Assembly (NCBI GenBank): GCA_963771015.1
Contig: CAVYRN010000005.1
Location: forward strand, 1 to 64,000
DNA: 64,000 nt
Source of the DNA: CAVSJJ01 sp963771015
GTDB lineage: Bacteria > Actinomycetota > Actinomycetes > Actinomycetales > Dermatophilaceae
Reading direction: 5' to 3'
Part shown: one piece after another, positions 43,041-52,108 of the stretch
Layout: every line of letters begins with the position of its first letter
Numbering within the stretch: position 1 is the stretch's first letter
The notes under the pieces: model-generated
Database searches by the model: none
Seen by the model: only the letters and a program-made list of their open reading frames with translations
What the model was told of the DNA's origin: nothing
Translations under genes and position numbers: made by a program

Positions 43041-44171
43041 TCACCCACCGCCCGCCCTTGCAACGGTGCGTCGCTCACCCGGTGCGCGCCGCAGCTGGGA
43101 CGGAGTGACCATCCCGATGCCGCGCAGGTGCCGTCGACGGAGCTCGGTCATCGCGAAGCCGGACACCGATCTGAGCAGGCCGGCGAGGGTGTCGTCGACG
43201 TAGACGCTCCCCGGCGGGGCTATCGCCGTCAGCCTGCTCGCAGTGTTGACCGTCGTGCCGAAGACGTCACCGAGCCTCGAGACGACCCGCCCCTGGGCCA
43301 TGCCCACCCGGACCTCGGGCAGGACGTCGTCCTCCGCTATCGCGGCCACGAGGTCGAGGGCGATGGCGGCAGCCGCCGGGACGTCGGTGTGCGCGAAGAG
43401 GACCTCGTCGCCGACCGTCTTGATGATCCGCCCGCCGTGCGTCGTGACCACGTCGCTGGCGAGCATCTCGAAACGCTGGACGAGAGTCGCCACCTGCTGC
43501 TCGCTCGCCCGGGCGACCAGGGCGGTGAACGAGACGAGGTCGGCGAACCCGACGACCCGCGGCGGTGCTGACGCGAGATGGTCAGCGCCCTCACCGGCGT
43601 CGGTGAGCATCCGGGCAAGAGCACTGGTCAGGTGGCGGCGCCAGGAGTACTGGAGGAGGAGTCCGAGCTCGTCGACGTGCTCGACGAGCCACTCCGCCGA
43701 CACCTTGGCCACGGCGAGGTCGGGCTGGGCGCCGTCCGGGCTGTCGAGAGCCAGACCGCTCGCTTCGTCGACCCTGGGGCCCTCCGGAGCCGACAAGGGG
43801 TCGCCCTCGGCGGCGAGCGCCTCGGCCACGAGCTGCGTCTGCCAGACGGCGAGCCGTTCGACGGTCCGGCCCAGGGCCCGGGTCATCGCGAGGGCGAACT
43901 CCTCACTCATGCCCTCGTCCTGGATGAGGTGCACGACGCGCCGGAGGGCGTCGACATCGGCTTCGGTGAGGATCGGCTCCTCGTCGGGCATCACCTGGAA
44001 ACCGAGCGCATGCCAGAACTTGCGGGCGGCGAGCGGGGGCACTCGCGCTCCGCGGGTGACCTCCTCGCGGCCCAGCGATGCCGGGCGCCCGAGCAGGACG
44101 GACTCGATCTCGCCGGCCCGCTCGGCGTCGGCGCCCGCGGCACCGGCGTGACCGCTCGGCTCCTCGCTCAC
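43041..44171 (-). CDS. Class III adenylate/guanylate cyclase
   Basis: 376-aa cytosolic cyclase. The N-terminal 200 residues are helical and resemble the autoinhibitory domain of actinobacterial cyclases of the Rv1264 type. The catalytic domain has metal ligands Asp211 (GFADLVSFT) and Asp255 (KTVGDEVLF), substrate-selecting Lys251 and Asp302, and transition-state Asn309 and Arg313 (TTVNTASRL). The Lys/Asp pair favours ATP, giving cAMP. All catalytic residues are present. GTG 44171 has GAAGGAG upstream at good spacing. Confidence 0.88.
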   Translation of the reverse strand: MSEEPSGHAGAAGADAERAGEIESVLLGRPASLGREEVTRGARVPPLAARKFWHALGFQVMPDEEPILTEADVDALRRVVHLIQDEGMSEEFALAMTRALGRTVERLAVWQTQLVAEALAAEGDPLSAPEGPRVDEASGLALDSPDGAQPDLAVAKVSAEWLVEHVDELGLLLQYSWRRHLTSALARMLTDAGEGADHLASAPPRVVGFADLVSFTALVARASEQQVATLVQRFEMLASDVVTTHGGRIIKTVGDEVLFAHTDVPAAAAIALDLVAAIAEDDVLPEVRVGMAQGRVVSRLGDVFGTTVNTASRLTAIAPPGSVYVDDTLAGLLRSVSGFAMTELRRRHLRGIGMVTPSQLRRAPGERRTVARAGGG

Positions 44172-44202
44172 CGCTGCTCCTTCTCGCGACACGGACCGGT
44201 GC

Positions 44203-44994
44203 TCATGCCGTCCGGACGTGCACAACGTCCCCGGCCGAGGCGGCATACGCCCCGTTCGGGGTGTCCAGGACCAGTCTGCCGTCATCGTCGACCTGGGTGG
44301 CGCGTCCGGACCGGGTCGTCCCGTCGGGCAGGTGCACGAGGACGTCCCTGCCGATCGTCACACACCGCCGGCGGTAGGCCGCGCGCACCCCGTCGGCGTC
44401 GCCGGCCTCGTCGAGCTCGCCGACGAGACCGGCGAGGTGGGTGAGGTATGCCGTGAGCAGCCGCTCGCGGGAGATGTCGGACGCCCCACAGAGCCGGAGC
44501 GACGTCGCCGTGTCGACGGGCAGCTCCGCGCGGCCCTGGCCGACGTTGAGGCCTGTGCCGACGACGATGCCGCTCCCAGGCCCGGGCAGCCACTCGCAGA
44601 GGATCCCGGCCAGCTTGCGGTCGCCGTCCGCCGGGCAAAGGACGTCGTTCGGCCATTTGAGGGCGACGGCGATGGCGCAGGCCTCCTCGACGGCCCGGAG
44701 CAGGGCGAGCCCCGTCACGAGCGGCACCCACCCGGGCAGCCCCGGTGCGGGCACGAGCGCTGAGACTGCGAGGGACCGGCCGGGCGTCGTCGTCCAGGAC
44801 CGGTCGAGTCGACCGCGGCCCGCGGACTGGGCCTCGGCGACGACGGCGAGCCACGGCACCGCCCGGGCGGCCGCCTCGGCGTTCGTCGAGCCGACGACGT
44901 CGTGGACCTCGATCCCCACCCATGGGCTCGGCAGGGTGATCCCGGCGGCCCGCAACGGGGCCCACCCGGCGGTCGGGCCATCGCTCGTGGACAT
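44203..44994 (-). CDS. birA: Biotin-[acetyl-CoA-carboxylase] ligase
   Basis: 263-aa class I biotin protein ligase without the DNA-binding N-terminus, so it cannot act as a repressor. Active-site pieces: STNAEAAAR, the biotinyl-AMP loop EAQSAGRGRLDRSW (AGRGR 58-62), LKWPNDVLC (113-117) and the K-A-GIL strand, plus a C-terminal SH3-like barrel. It biotinylates the Lys of EAMKM in the carboxylase alpha subunit (see 62014). ATG 44994 follows TAGCCT by 7 nt. It is divergent from the carboxylase beta gene. Confidence 0.93.
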   Translation of the reverse strand: MSTSDGPTAGWAPLRAAGITLPSPWVGIEVHDVVGSTNAEAAARAVPWLAVVAEAQSAGRGRLDRSWTTTPGRSLAVSALVPAPGLPGWVPLVTGLALLRAVEEACAIAVALKWPNDVLCPADGDRKLAGILCEWLPGPGSGIVVGTGLNVGQGRAELPVDTATSLRLCGASDISRERLLTAYLTHLAGLVGELDEAGDADGVRAAYRRRCVTIGRDVLVHLPDGTTRSGRATQVDDDGRLVLDTPNGAYAASAGDVVHVRTA

Positions 44995-45018
44995 GACGAC
45001 AAGGCTAGGCTGCCGTTC
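44995..45018. promoter_or_regulatory. Overlapping divergent -10 boxes, birA / carboxylase beta
   Basis: The 24-bp gap holds both promoters. Plus strand: TAGGCT (45006-45011), 7 nt, ATG 45019. Minus strand: TAGCCT (45007-45002), 7 nt, ATG 44994. The two hexamers share the central TA (45006-45007), so the polymerase cannot occupy both at once. Both transcripts would be leaderless. Confidence 0.7.
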
Positions 45019-46662
45019 ATGTCCAAGAGCACCGACCTCAAGTCGATCGGCGGCACCGACGTCCCTGAGGACATCGACACGACCACCACCGCCGGGAAGC
45101 TCGCCGATCTCAAGCGCCGGGTCGCAGAGGTCGCCCACGCCGGCAGCGAGCGGGCCATCGACAAGCAGCACGCCCGGGGCAAGCAGACCGCGCGTGAGCG
45201 GATCGGGCTGCTCCTCGACGAGGGCACCTTCGTCGAGATGGACAAGTACGCCCGGCACCGCTCGTCGTCCTTCGGCCAGGACAGCAACCGGCCCTACGGC
45301 GACGGGGTCGTCACCGGGTACGGAACGATCGATGGGCGGACCGTCGCCGTGTTCGCCCAGGACTTCACCGTCTTCGGCGGATCCCTCGGCGAGGTGTTCG
45401 GCGAGAAGATCGTCAAGATCATGGACTTCGCGATGAAGGTGGGCTGCCCGGTCATCGGGATCAACGACTCGGGTGGCGCCCGCATCCAGGAGGGCGTGGT
45501 CTCCCTCGCCCTGTACGCCGAGATCTTCCGCCGCAACGTGCACGCCTCGGGAGTCGTGCCGCAGATCTCGCTCGTCATGGGCCCGTGCGCTGGCGGGGCC
45601 GTCTACTCCCCGGCCATCACAGACTTCACGATCATGGTCGACAAGACCTCACACATGTTCATCACCGGTCCCGACGTCATCAAGACGGTCACCGGCGAGG
45701 ACGTGGGGTTCGAGGAGCTCGGCGGCGCCCGGACGCACAACTCCAAGTCCGGTGTCGCCCACTACATGGGGACCGACGAGGCCGACGCGATCGAGTACGT
45801 CAAGGCGCTGCTGTCGTACCTGCCGAGCAACAACCTCGAGGAGCCGCCGACCTACGACCTCGAGGCTGACCTCGAGGTCACCGACGACGACCGCTTCCTC
45901 GACACGATCATTCCGGACAGCCCCAACCAGCCGTACGACATGCACCAGGTCATCGAGCACGTCCTCGACGACACCGGTGACGGGGCCGACTGGCTCGAGG
46001 TCATGCCGCTCTTCGCGCCGAACATGATCACCGGGTTCGGCCGGATCGAGGGGCGTCCGGTCGGTGTCGTCGCCAACCAGCCGATGCAGTTCGCGGGGAC
46101 CCTCGACATCGACGCCTCCGAGAAGGCCGCCCGGTTCGTGCGGACGTGCGACGCCTTCAACGTCCCGATCCTCACCTTCGTCGACGTCCCCGGGTTCCTC
46201 CCCGGCACCGACCAGGAGTGGGGCGGCATCATCCGCCGCGGGGCCAAGCTCATCTACGCCTATGCCGAGGCCACGGTGCCCCTCGTCACCGTCATCACCC
46301 GCAAGGCCTACGGCGGCGCCTACGACGTCATGGGGTCCAAGCACCTCGGCGCGGACATCAACCTTGCCTGGCCGACCGCCCAGATCGCCGTCATGGGCGC
46401 CCAGGGCGCGGTCAACATCCTGTATCGCAAGGAGCTGGCCAAGGCGGCGGAGAAGGGTGCGTCCGTGGACGAGGCTCGCGCCCGCTTCGTCAGGGAGTAC
46501 GAGGACGCGCTGGCCAACCCCTACGTCGCCGCCGAGCGGGGCTACATCGACACGGTCATCACCCCGTCGAACACCCGGATGAACGTGACCAAGGCGCTGC
46601 GCGCGCTGCGGAACAAGCGGGCCACCCTGCCCCCCAAGAAGCACGGGAACATCCCGCTATGA
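45019..46662 (+). CDS. accD: Acyl-CoA carboxylase beta subunit (propionyl/acetyl-CoA type)
   Basis: 547-aa carboxyltransferase with both crotonase-like halves. The first has INDSGGARIQEGVVSLALYA and MGPCAGGAVYSPAITDF (oxyanion hole); the second has FVDVPGFLPGTDQEWGGIIR and RKAYGGAYDVMGSKHLGAD. It moves CO2 from carboxybiotin to acetyl- or propionyl-CoA. Sequence is closest to the AccD4/AccD5-PccB type. The epsilon gene follows at 46700; the alpha subunit is likely the gene at 62014, which has the same promoter layout. Confidence 0.93.
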   Translation: MSKSTDLKSIGGTDVPEDIDTTTTAGKLADLKRRVAEVAHAGSERAIDKQHARGKQTARERIGLLLDEGTFVEMDKYARHRSSSFGQDSNRPYGDGVVTGYGTIDGRTVAVFAQDFTVFGGSLGEVFGEKIVKIMDFAMKVGCPVIGINDSGGARIQEGVVSLALYAEIFRRNVHASGVVPQISLVMGPCAGGAVYSPAITDFTIMVDKTSHMFITGPDVIKTVTGEDVGFEELGGARTHNSKSGVAHYMGTDEADAIEYVKALLSYLPSNNLEEPPTYDLEADLEVTDDDRFLDTIIPDSPNQPYDMHQVIEHVLDDTGDGADWLEVMPLFAPNMITGFGRIEGRPVGVVANQPMQFAGTLDIDASEKAARFVRTCDAFNVPILTFVDVPGFLPGTDQEWGGIIRRGAKLIYAYAEATVPLVTVITRKAYGGAYDVMGSKHLGADINLAWPTAQIAVMGAQGAVNILYRKELAKAAEKGASVDEARARFVREYEDALANPYVAAERGYIDTVITPSNTRMNVTKALRALRNKRATLPPKKHGNIPL

Positions 46663-46699
46663 CCGGTGAGCCGGCCCACGCGTCCTCCGGACCCACGCC

Positions 46700-46942
46700 A
46701 TGACCCCCGAGGACGCCACGCCGGGAACCCCGGACGCGCCCCCGACCCCGGCGATCGAGATCGTCGGGGAGGCGAGCCCCGAGCAGGTGGCTGCGCTGCT
46801 CGGGGTCCTGTCCGCCGTCGGCGACGGGGGCCAGGACGCGGCGCCGACGCGGCGCTCGGGCTGGGCGGCATACCAGGCCGGGATGCGCCGACCCCTCCAC
46901 CCGGGCCCCGGCGCGTGGCGCTCGTCCCTCCGCCGTCGATAA
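46700..46942 (+). CDS. accE: Acyl-CoA carboxylase epsilon subunit
   Basis: 80-aa protein. The N-terminus is Pro/Ala-rich and disordered, the middle IEIVGEASPEQVAALLGVLS is the epsilon-subunit strand-helix, and the end SGWAAYQAGMRRPLHPGPGA is the typical W...R tail. In actinobacteria this subunit binds the beta core and boosts activity. It starts 37 nt after the beta gene, in the same operon. Confidence 0.88.
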   Translation: MTPEDATPGTPDAPPTPAIEIVGEASPEQVAALLGVLSAVGDGGQDAAPTRRSGWAAYQAGMRRPLHPGPGAWRSSLRRR

Positions 46943-46978
46943 CCCACCCAAGAGACAGCTTCCTGACGGTTTCGTCGC

Positions 46979-47686
46979 CTACGGGGTGGGATGTTGCCGG
47001 GCGAGAAGTCGGCGGAGGGCGGCTACGTCCTTCTCGCCGATCGCGTCGGCCACTCCAACCTCGTCAGCGACCCCGGCCTCGCCGTACGCCTCGAGCACCC
47101 GTCCGGCCACCACCACGTCTCCCATGAGCGCCCGGAACAGCGTCGGCACGTCGATCCCGTGCGCGGGCCGGGAGTCGACGACGACGTCGTCGCCCGGACG
47201 CACCTCGCCGGGAGCGACGACGGCGAGGTAGGCACCGGTCCGTCCCCGCCCGGCGAACCGCTTGACCCAGCCCCGCTCCCCCAGGTGCGCAGCGAACGTC
47301 GCGCACGGGATCCGCGGCCCGGTCACCTGGAGGACGACGGACTCCCCGACCCGCCACCGTTCACCGACGATGGCCCCGTCGACGTCCAGGCCCTCGGTCG
47401 TGAGGTTCTCCCCGAAGACGCCCGGCCCCAGCTCTCTCCCCAGCTCGGCGCCCCACCAGGCAAGCTCCTCGGCGGCCACCGCATACAGCGCCTGCCGCTG
47501 CCCGCCGTGGTGGCGGCGGTCGACGATGTCGTCCCCCGCGACCCCGCTGCCGAGCCCGCCTGCACGTGGCCCGGGGTCGCGCACGGTGATCGCCGCGACC
47601 GGCGCCTTCGCGATGGCACTCGGCTCGTCGAGGCCGGGGACGGGCGCGGCGCAGCCGAGGTTGACGGAACGGATCAGGGCGGACAT
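46979..47686 (-). CDS. MOSC-domain protein
   Basis: 235-aa YiiM-like MOSC protein: IRSVNLGCAAPVPG at the start, GLGSGVAGDDIVDRRHHGGQ, GPGVFGENLTTEGLDVDGAI, LQVTGPRIPCATFAAHLGER with the conserved Cys, and RTGAYLAVVAPGEVRPGDDV. MOSC domains bind the molybdenum cofactor and help move sulfur or reduce N-hydroxy compounds. ATG 47686 follows TACCCT (47699-47694) by 7 nt; a GTATGCC heptamer overlaps that box. Confidence 0.88.
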   Translation of the reverse strand: MSALIRSVNLGCAAPVPGLDEPSAIAKAPVAAITVRDPGPRAGGLGSGVAGDDIVDRRHHGGQRQALYAVAAEELAWWGAELGRELGPGVFGENLTTEGLDVDGAIVGERWRVGESVVLQVTGPRIPCATFAAHLGERGWVKRFAGRGRTGAYLAVVAPGEVRPGDDVVVDSRPAHGIDVPTLFRALMGDVVVAGRVLEAYGEAGVADEVGVADAIGEKDVAALRRLLARQHPTP

Positions 47687-47740
47687 GACGACGAGGGTAT
47701 GCCGCCGCCGCCGAGGGCGGCAGTGGGTTACCGTCTGCTC
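47687..47740. promoter_or_regulatory. Divergent leaderless promoters, MOSC / DUF885
   Basis: Minus strand: TACCCT (47699-47694), 7 nt, ATG 47686. Plus strand: TACCGT (47729-47734), 6 nt, GTG 47741. The GTATGCC heptamer at 47697-47703 overlaps the minus-strand -10. Confidence 0.6.
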
Positions 47741-49435
47741 GTGACCGAGACCTCCACGACCCCGACCCCCCGCCGTCCCACCGAGATCGACGCGGCTGCC
47801 GACCGCTTCTTCGACGCCGCCGTCGCGCTGAGCCCGATCAGCGCGACCTTTCTCGGTGTGCCGGGCCATGATGACGAGCTCGACGACCTGTCGGTGGCCG
47901 GGCTCGAGGAGCATGCCGCTCTCGCCCGCACAGCTCTCGCCGAGCTCGACGGGCTCACCGCTCTCGACGACGTCGACGCGGTGACCGTCGAGGTGCTCCG
48001 GGAGCGGCTCGGCCTCGCCCTCGAGATCCACGACGCGGGGTACGACGCGATGGAGCTCAACGTCATCGCCTCGCCGATGCAGGAGGTGCGCGAGGCCTTC
48101 GACCTCATGCCGACCGCCACCGAGGAGGACTGGGCGACGATCGCCCGCCGCCTGGCGAAGATCCCGGCCGCCCTCGACCAGTGGGTCGAGCGACTCGAGC
48201 ACGCGGCGGGCCGGGGGCGGGTCGCTCCCCGGCGCCAGGTCCTCGGCTGCGTCACCCAGTGCGAGCAGTTCACCGCCGACGACGGGTTCTTCACCGTCCT
48301 GCTCGCCGGGGCCAAGGCGGGCGACACCGAGCTGAGCGCCGGACTGCGAGCCGACCTCGCCGCCGCGGTCGACGGAGCGGCTGCGGCATACGGCCGGTTG
48401 GGCGACCAGCTGCGCGACCGGCTCCTCGGCCGGGCCCCGGGGTCGGATGCCGCCGGCCGGGAGCGCTACCAGCTCGCCTCCCGGTCCTTCCTCGGTGCGA
48501 CCGTCGACCTCGACGAGACGTATGCCTGGGGCCAGGAGGAGCTGGCGCGGATCACCGCGGAGATGGAGGAGGTCGCCGACCGGATCCGGCCCGGTGCCGG
48601 CGTCAAGGAGGCCATCGCCGCCCTCGACGCCGACCCGGTCTACCGTCTCGACGGCACCGGCGCCCTCAAGGCCTGGATGCAGGACCGCGCCGACGAGGCC
48701 ATCGCGAACCTCTCCGGCACCCACTTCGACATCCCCGAGCCGGTGCGCACCATCGAGTGCCTCATCGCGCCGACGAACACCGGCGGCATCTACTACACCG
48801 GACCGAGCGACGACTTCGGCCGGCCGGGCCGGATGTGGTGGTCGGTGCCGAAGGGTGTCACCCGGTTCGGCACCTGGCGCGAGCTGACCACGGTCTACCA
48901 CGAGGGCGTCCCCGGGCATCACCTCCAGGTCGGCCAGACGATCTACCGCCGGGACCTGCTCAACAAGTACCGCCGGATGATGTCGTGGACCTCTGGCTAC
49001 GGGGAGGGGTGGGCCCTCTACGCCGAGCGGCTCATGGCCGAGCTCGGCTACATGGACGACCCCGGCGACCGGATGGGGCTGCTCGACGCGCAGTCACTTC
49101 GGGCCGCTCGGGTCGTCATCGACATCGGCGTCCACTGCGGGCTGCCGGCGCCGGCCGAGGTCGGCGGCGGCGCCTGGGACTACGACAAGGCGTGGGCCTT
49201 CCTCACCGCCCACGCCAACATGGACGAGAAGACCCTCCGCTTCGAGCTCGACCGCTACCTCGGCTGGCCGGGCCAGGCCCCGAGCTACAAGGTCGGTGAG
49301 CGCCTGTGGATGCAGCTGCGCGACGAGGTGGCCCGGCGGGAGGGTGACGCGTTCGACGTCAAGGCCTTCCACCGGCGGGCGCTCGACATCGGCTCGGTCG
49401 GTCTCGACACGCTGCGGTCGGCCGTCCTCGGCTGA
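47741..49435 (+). CDS. DUF885-family putative metallopeptidase
   Basis: 564-aa DUF885 protein. The probable zinc site is TTVYHEGVPGHHLQVGQTIY, with H387 starting the HE...H-like motif, then SGYGEGWALYAERLMAELGY supplying the Glu. The C-terminal LRFELDRYLGWPGQAPSYKV is a strong family mark. DUF885 proteins are predicted soluble or exported peptidases; no signal peptide is visible here, so it should be cytosolic. GTG 47741 follows TACCGT by 6 nt. The antiporter gene begins 12 nt after its stop. Confidence 0.88.
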   Translation: MTETSTTPTPRRPTEIDAAADRFFDAAVALSPISATFLGVPGHDDELDDLSVAGLEEHAALARTALAELDGLTALDDVDAVTVEVLRERLGLALEIHDAGYDAMELNVIASPMQEVREAFDLMPTATEEDWATIARRLAKIPAALDQWVERLEHAAGRGRVAPRRQVLGCVTQCEQFTADDGFFTVLLAGAKAGDTELSAGLRADLAAAVDGAAAAYGRLGDQLRDRLLGRAPGSDAAGRERYQLASRSFLGATVDLDETYAWGQEELARITAEMEEVADRIRPGAGVKEAIAALDADPVYRLDGTGALKAWMQDRADEAIANLSGTHFDIPEPVRTIECLIAPTNTGGIYYTGPSDDFGRPGRMWWSVPKGVTRFGTWRELTTVYHEGVPGHHLQVGQTIYRRDLLNKYRRMMSWTSGYGEGWALYAERLMAELGYMDDPGDRMGLLDAQSLRAARVVIDIGVHCGLPAPAEVGGGAWDYDKAWAFLTAHANMDEKTLRFELDRYLGWPGQAPSYKVGERLWMQLRDEVARREGDAFDVKAFHRRALDIGSVGLDTLRSAVLG

Positions 49436-49447
49436 CGCCTCGCCCGG

Positions 49448-51325
49448 ATGACCGCCGCCCTCGCCCTCCTCGCCATCGGCGCGACGGTCCTCGTCGTCAG
49501 CGGTCTGGCCCGCCGGCTCGGGATCCTCTCGCCGCTGCTGCTCATGGGTGTCGGGATCCTCGCATCGTTCCTGCCGTTCGTCCCCGAGCTCACGCTCTCG
49601 CCCCAGGTCGTCCTCTACGGGCTGCTCCCGCCGCTGCTCTATGCCACGGCGATCGGCACCTCGCTGATCGACCTCAAGGCCCACCGGGTCGCCATCGCCG
49701 GTCTCTCGGTCGGGCTGGTCCTGTTCACCGCGGCGGGGGTGGGGCTCGTCTCGTGGCTCATGCTGCCGGTCCCCTTCGCCGTGGCGTTCGCGATCGGCGC
49801 CGTGGTCGCCCCGCCCGATGCCGTCGCCGCGACGGCCGTGGCCCGCCGGAGCTCCCTGCCACGCCGGGTCGTCACGATCCTCGAGGGCGAGTCGCTGCTC
49901 AACGATGCGACGGCCCTGGTCGTCCTCGGGACGGCCATCACCGCGAGCGGGCTCTCCGCGGACGGCGGGCACGTCACGCCGTGGGGCGTGGTGGTCGAGT
50001 TCGTCTGGGCGGTGACGGCCGGCGTCGGCATCGGCTGGTGCGTGTATGCCGTCCTCGGCGCCACCCGCCGCCGGACGGCCGATCCCGTCGCCGACACGGC
50101 CATCTCCTTCCTCGCGCCGTTCGCGGCGTACCTCCCGGCGGAGCTCGTCCACGCGTCCGGGGTGCTTGCGGTGGTGACCACGGGTCTGCTCCTCGGCCAT
50201 CGGGCGCCCGTGCTGCAGTCGGCGGCCTCCCGGCTGTCCGAGCGCAGCAACTGGGCGAGCATCCAGTACCTCCTCGAGAACGCCGTCTTCCTGCTCATCG
50301 GCCTGCAGGCCGCGCGGCTGGTGCGGGACGTGCGAGCTGGTGACCTCTCCCTTGGCCGAGCCGTTCTCGTCTCGCTCGTCGTGCTCGTCACGGTGCTCGT
50401 GCTCCGACCGATGTGGGTCGTGTCGTTCCGATGGGTGCAGAACCGGCTCGGCCCCGAGGACCGCCGGGTCGGGCTGCGCTATGCCCTCGTCGCGGGCTGG
50501 GCCGGGATGCGTGGCGTCGTCACCCTCGCCGCCGCGCTCCTGCTGCCGCTCGCCACACCCCAACGGCCGGTGCTGGTGCTCACCGCCATGGTCGTCGTGG
50601 TCGGCACCCTGCTGATCCAGGGGACGACCCTCCCGGCGCTCGCGCGCGCCGCCCAGGTGCGCGGGCCGGACCCCCGCGAGGACGCACTGCAGGAGGCCAC
50701 CGTCCTGCAGTCCGCGGTGTCCGCGGGGCTGCGGGCCGTGGAGCAGGACAGCGATGTCGACCCGGACATCCTCGCCGAGCTGCGCGACCAGGCGTCCCAT
50801 CGGGTGAACCGGGTGTGGGAACGCCTCGGCACCCTCGGCCCCGGCGAGGCCGAGACCCCCAGCGAGGCCTACCGCCGGGCCCGGCTACGGGCCCTCACCG
50901 CCGAACGCGAGGAGCTGCTCCGCATCCGGGCCATGGGCAGCATCGACCAGGCCGTCCTCGGGACGGTCCTCGGGGCCCTCGATGTCGAGGAGTCGACCCT
51001 CGGCTGGGCGATGGCCCGGGTCGAGGAGGTGCGCGAGTCCCCGCTCCGGCCACCGGACGCGGTCATCGGGGGATGCGACCATCTCCAGGACGCGCCGATC
51101 TGCCAGGTCCCGGCCTCGGTGAGCGGATGCCTCGACTGCCTGCGGCTCGGCCTGACCTGGGTCCACCTGCGACTCTGCCTCACCTGCGGCAACGTCGGGT
51201 GCTGCGACTCCTCCATCGGCAGGCACGCGACGGCCCACTTCCACGGGTCGGGTCACCCCGTCATGCGCAGCCTGGAGCCGGGCGAGGCATGGCGGTGGTG
51301 CTACGTGGACGACCTGCTGGGCTGA
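49448..51325 (+). CDS. Na+/H+ antiporter (CPA1) with C-terminal UBP zinc finger
   Basis: 625-aa protein. About 12 membrane helices (1-400) form a CPA1/NhaP exchanger: PPLLYATAIG, AIGAVVAPPDAVAATAVARR with the ion-binding Asp, ILEGESLLNDATALVVLGTA, and GWAGMRGVVTLAAALLLPLA. A coiled cytosolic part follows (REDALQEATVLQSAV to about 540). The last 80 residues are a UBP-type zinc finger: GCDHLQDAPICQ, SGCLDCLRLGLTWVHLRLCL, TCGNVGCCDSSIGRHATAHF. It should exchange cations for protons; the zinc finger may sense a partner or the C-terminal tail of another protein. Confidence 0.9.
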   Translation: MTAALALLAIGATVLVVSGLARRLGILSPLLLMGVGILASFLPFVPELTLSPQVVLYGLLPPLLYATAIGTSLIDLKAHRVAIAGLSVGLVLFTAAGVGLVSWLMLPVPFAVAFAIGAVVAPPDAVAATAVARRSSLPRRVVTILEGESLLNDATALVVLGTAITASGLSADGGHVTPWGVVVEFVWAVTAGVGIGWCVYAVLGATRRRTADPVADTAISFLAPFAAYLPAELVHASGVLAVVTTGLLLGHRAPVLQSAASRLSERSNWASIQYLLENAVFLLIGLQAARLVRDVRAGDLSLGRAVLVSLVVLVTVLVLRPMWVVSFRWVQNRLGPEDRRVGLRYALVAGWAGMRGVVTLAAALLLPLATPQRPVLVLTAMVVVVGTLLIQGTTLPALARAAQVRGPDPREDALQEATVLQSAVSAGLRAVEQDSDVDPDILAELRDQASHRVNRVWERLGTLGPGEAETPSEAYRRARLRALTAEREELLRIRAMGSIDQAVLGTVLGALDVEESTLGWAMARVEEVRESPLRPPDAVIGGCDHLQDAPICQVPASVSGCLDCLRLGLTWVHLRLCLTCGNVGCCDSSIGRHATAHFHGSGHPVMRSLEPGEAWRWCYVDDLLG

Positions 51326-51891
51326 ACCGGCAGCCGGCCCGTCCCACAGAGCAGCTCGTACACCCAGCGCCCGTTGGGGACCATCTCGATGCGAGGCCGC
51401 GACTCGGGCCACCAGTTCGCTGCGGCGGGCAGCACGCGAAGGTCGCGCTCGGGGCCGTGCATCGGGCCGTACTCGATCGTCGCGGTCCCATCCCGGTGCA
51501 CGGTGCAGTCGACGGGGTCGAGGTCGCGGACGGACACCGACCACATCCCGCCGCGACGCCCCTCACGCAGCTCGATGACGCGGCGGTCACTGATCCCGTA
51601 CCTGGTGAGCGCCCGGACCCGGCTGTCGGCGAGGAGGCGACCGACGCCCAGCCACAGCCCGGCAAGGAGAGCGACGACGCCGAGGCCCTGGACGGCCACC
51701 TGCGCGCCGGCCCGCCAGGCCTGGACGATCCACATCGCCACGCCGGCCGCCCACAACAGGCCGAGCGGAACGAGGAAGGCGTCTCGGGTACGTAGCACGA
51801 TGCCTTGGCGCGGTCGGTCGGACCACAGGAGGCGCTCGCCTTGGGCGAGCCGGAGTCGCCGGCTCATGGTGTCGTCGGGGTGCACCCCCAC
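51301..51891 (-). CDS. Membrane protein with PH-like C-terminal region, unknown
   Basis: About 196-aa protein with two membrane helices (AFLVPLGLLWAAGVAMWIVQ and VAVQGLGVVALLAGLWLGVG) preceded by LAQGERLLWSDRPRQGIVLR and followed by RYGISDRRVIELREGRRGGM, as in bacterial PH-domain membrane proteins. The last 25 nt overlap the antiporter gene on the other strand. GTG 51891 has GAGGG upstream; an ATG 24 nt downstream is an alternative. Function unknown. Confidence 0.65.
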   Translation of the reverse strand: MGVHPDDTMSRRLRLAQGERLLWSDRPRQGIVLRTRDAFLVPLGLLWAAGVAMWIVQAWRAGAQVAVQGLGVVALLAGLWLGVGRLLADSRVRALTRYGISDRRVIELREGRRGGMWSVSVRDLDPVDCTVHRDGTATIEYGPMHGPERDLRVLPAAANWWPESRPRIEMVPNGRWVYELLCGTGRLPVQPSRSST

Positions 51892-52108
51892 AGTCTGGCC
51901 CTCGCCGACGGCCGCGGCGGGCACTGTCGCGCCGGGATGGACGAAGGGAGGAGACACACCGGCCCGAACGTCGCGCCACCCACGAGCAGGCGGCCAGCAA
52001 GCGCCGCGGGGCCGCCGGCATACCGCCGGTTCCGGTCCGCCCGGCCGCATGGACACCGACCTGGGCGGGTGCGCGGGCCCCCGGCCCGGCTCCAGTAGCG
52101 TGGCGCGG

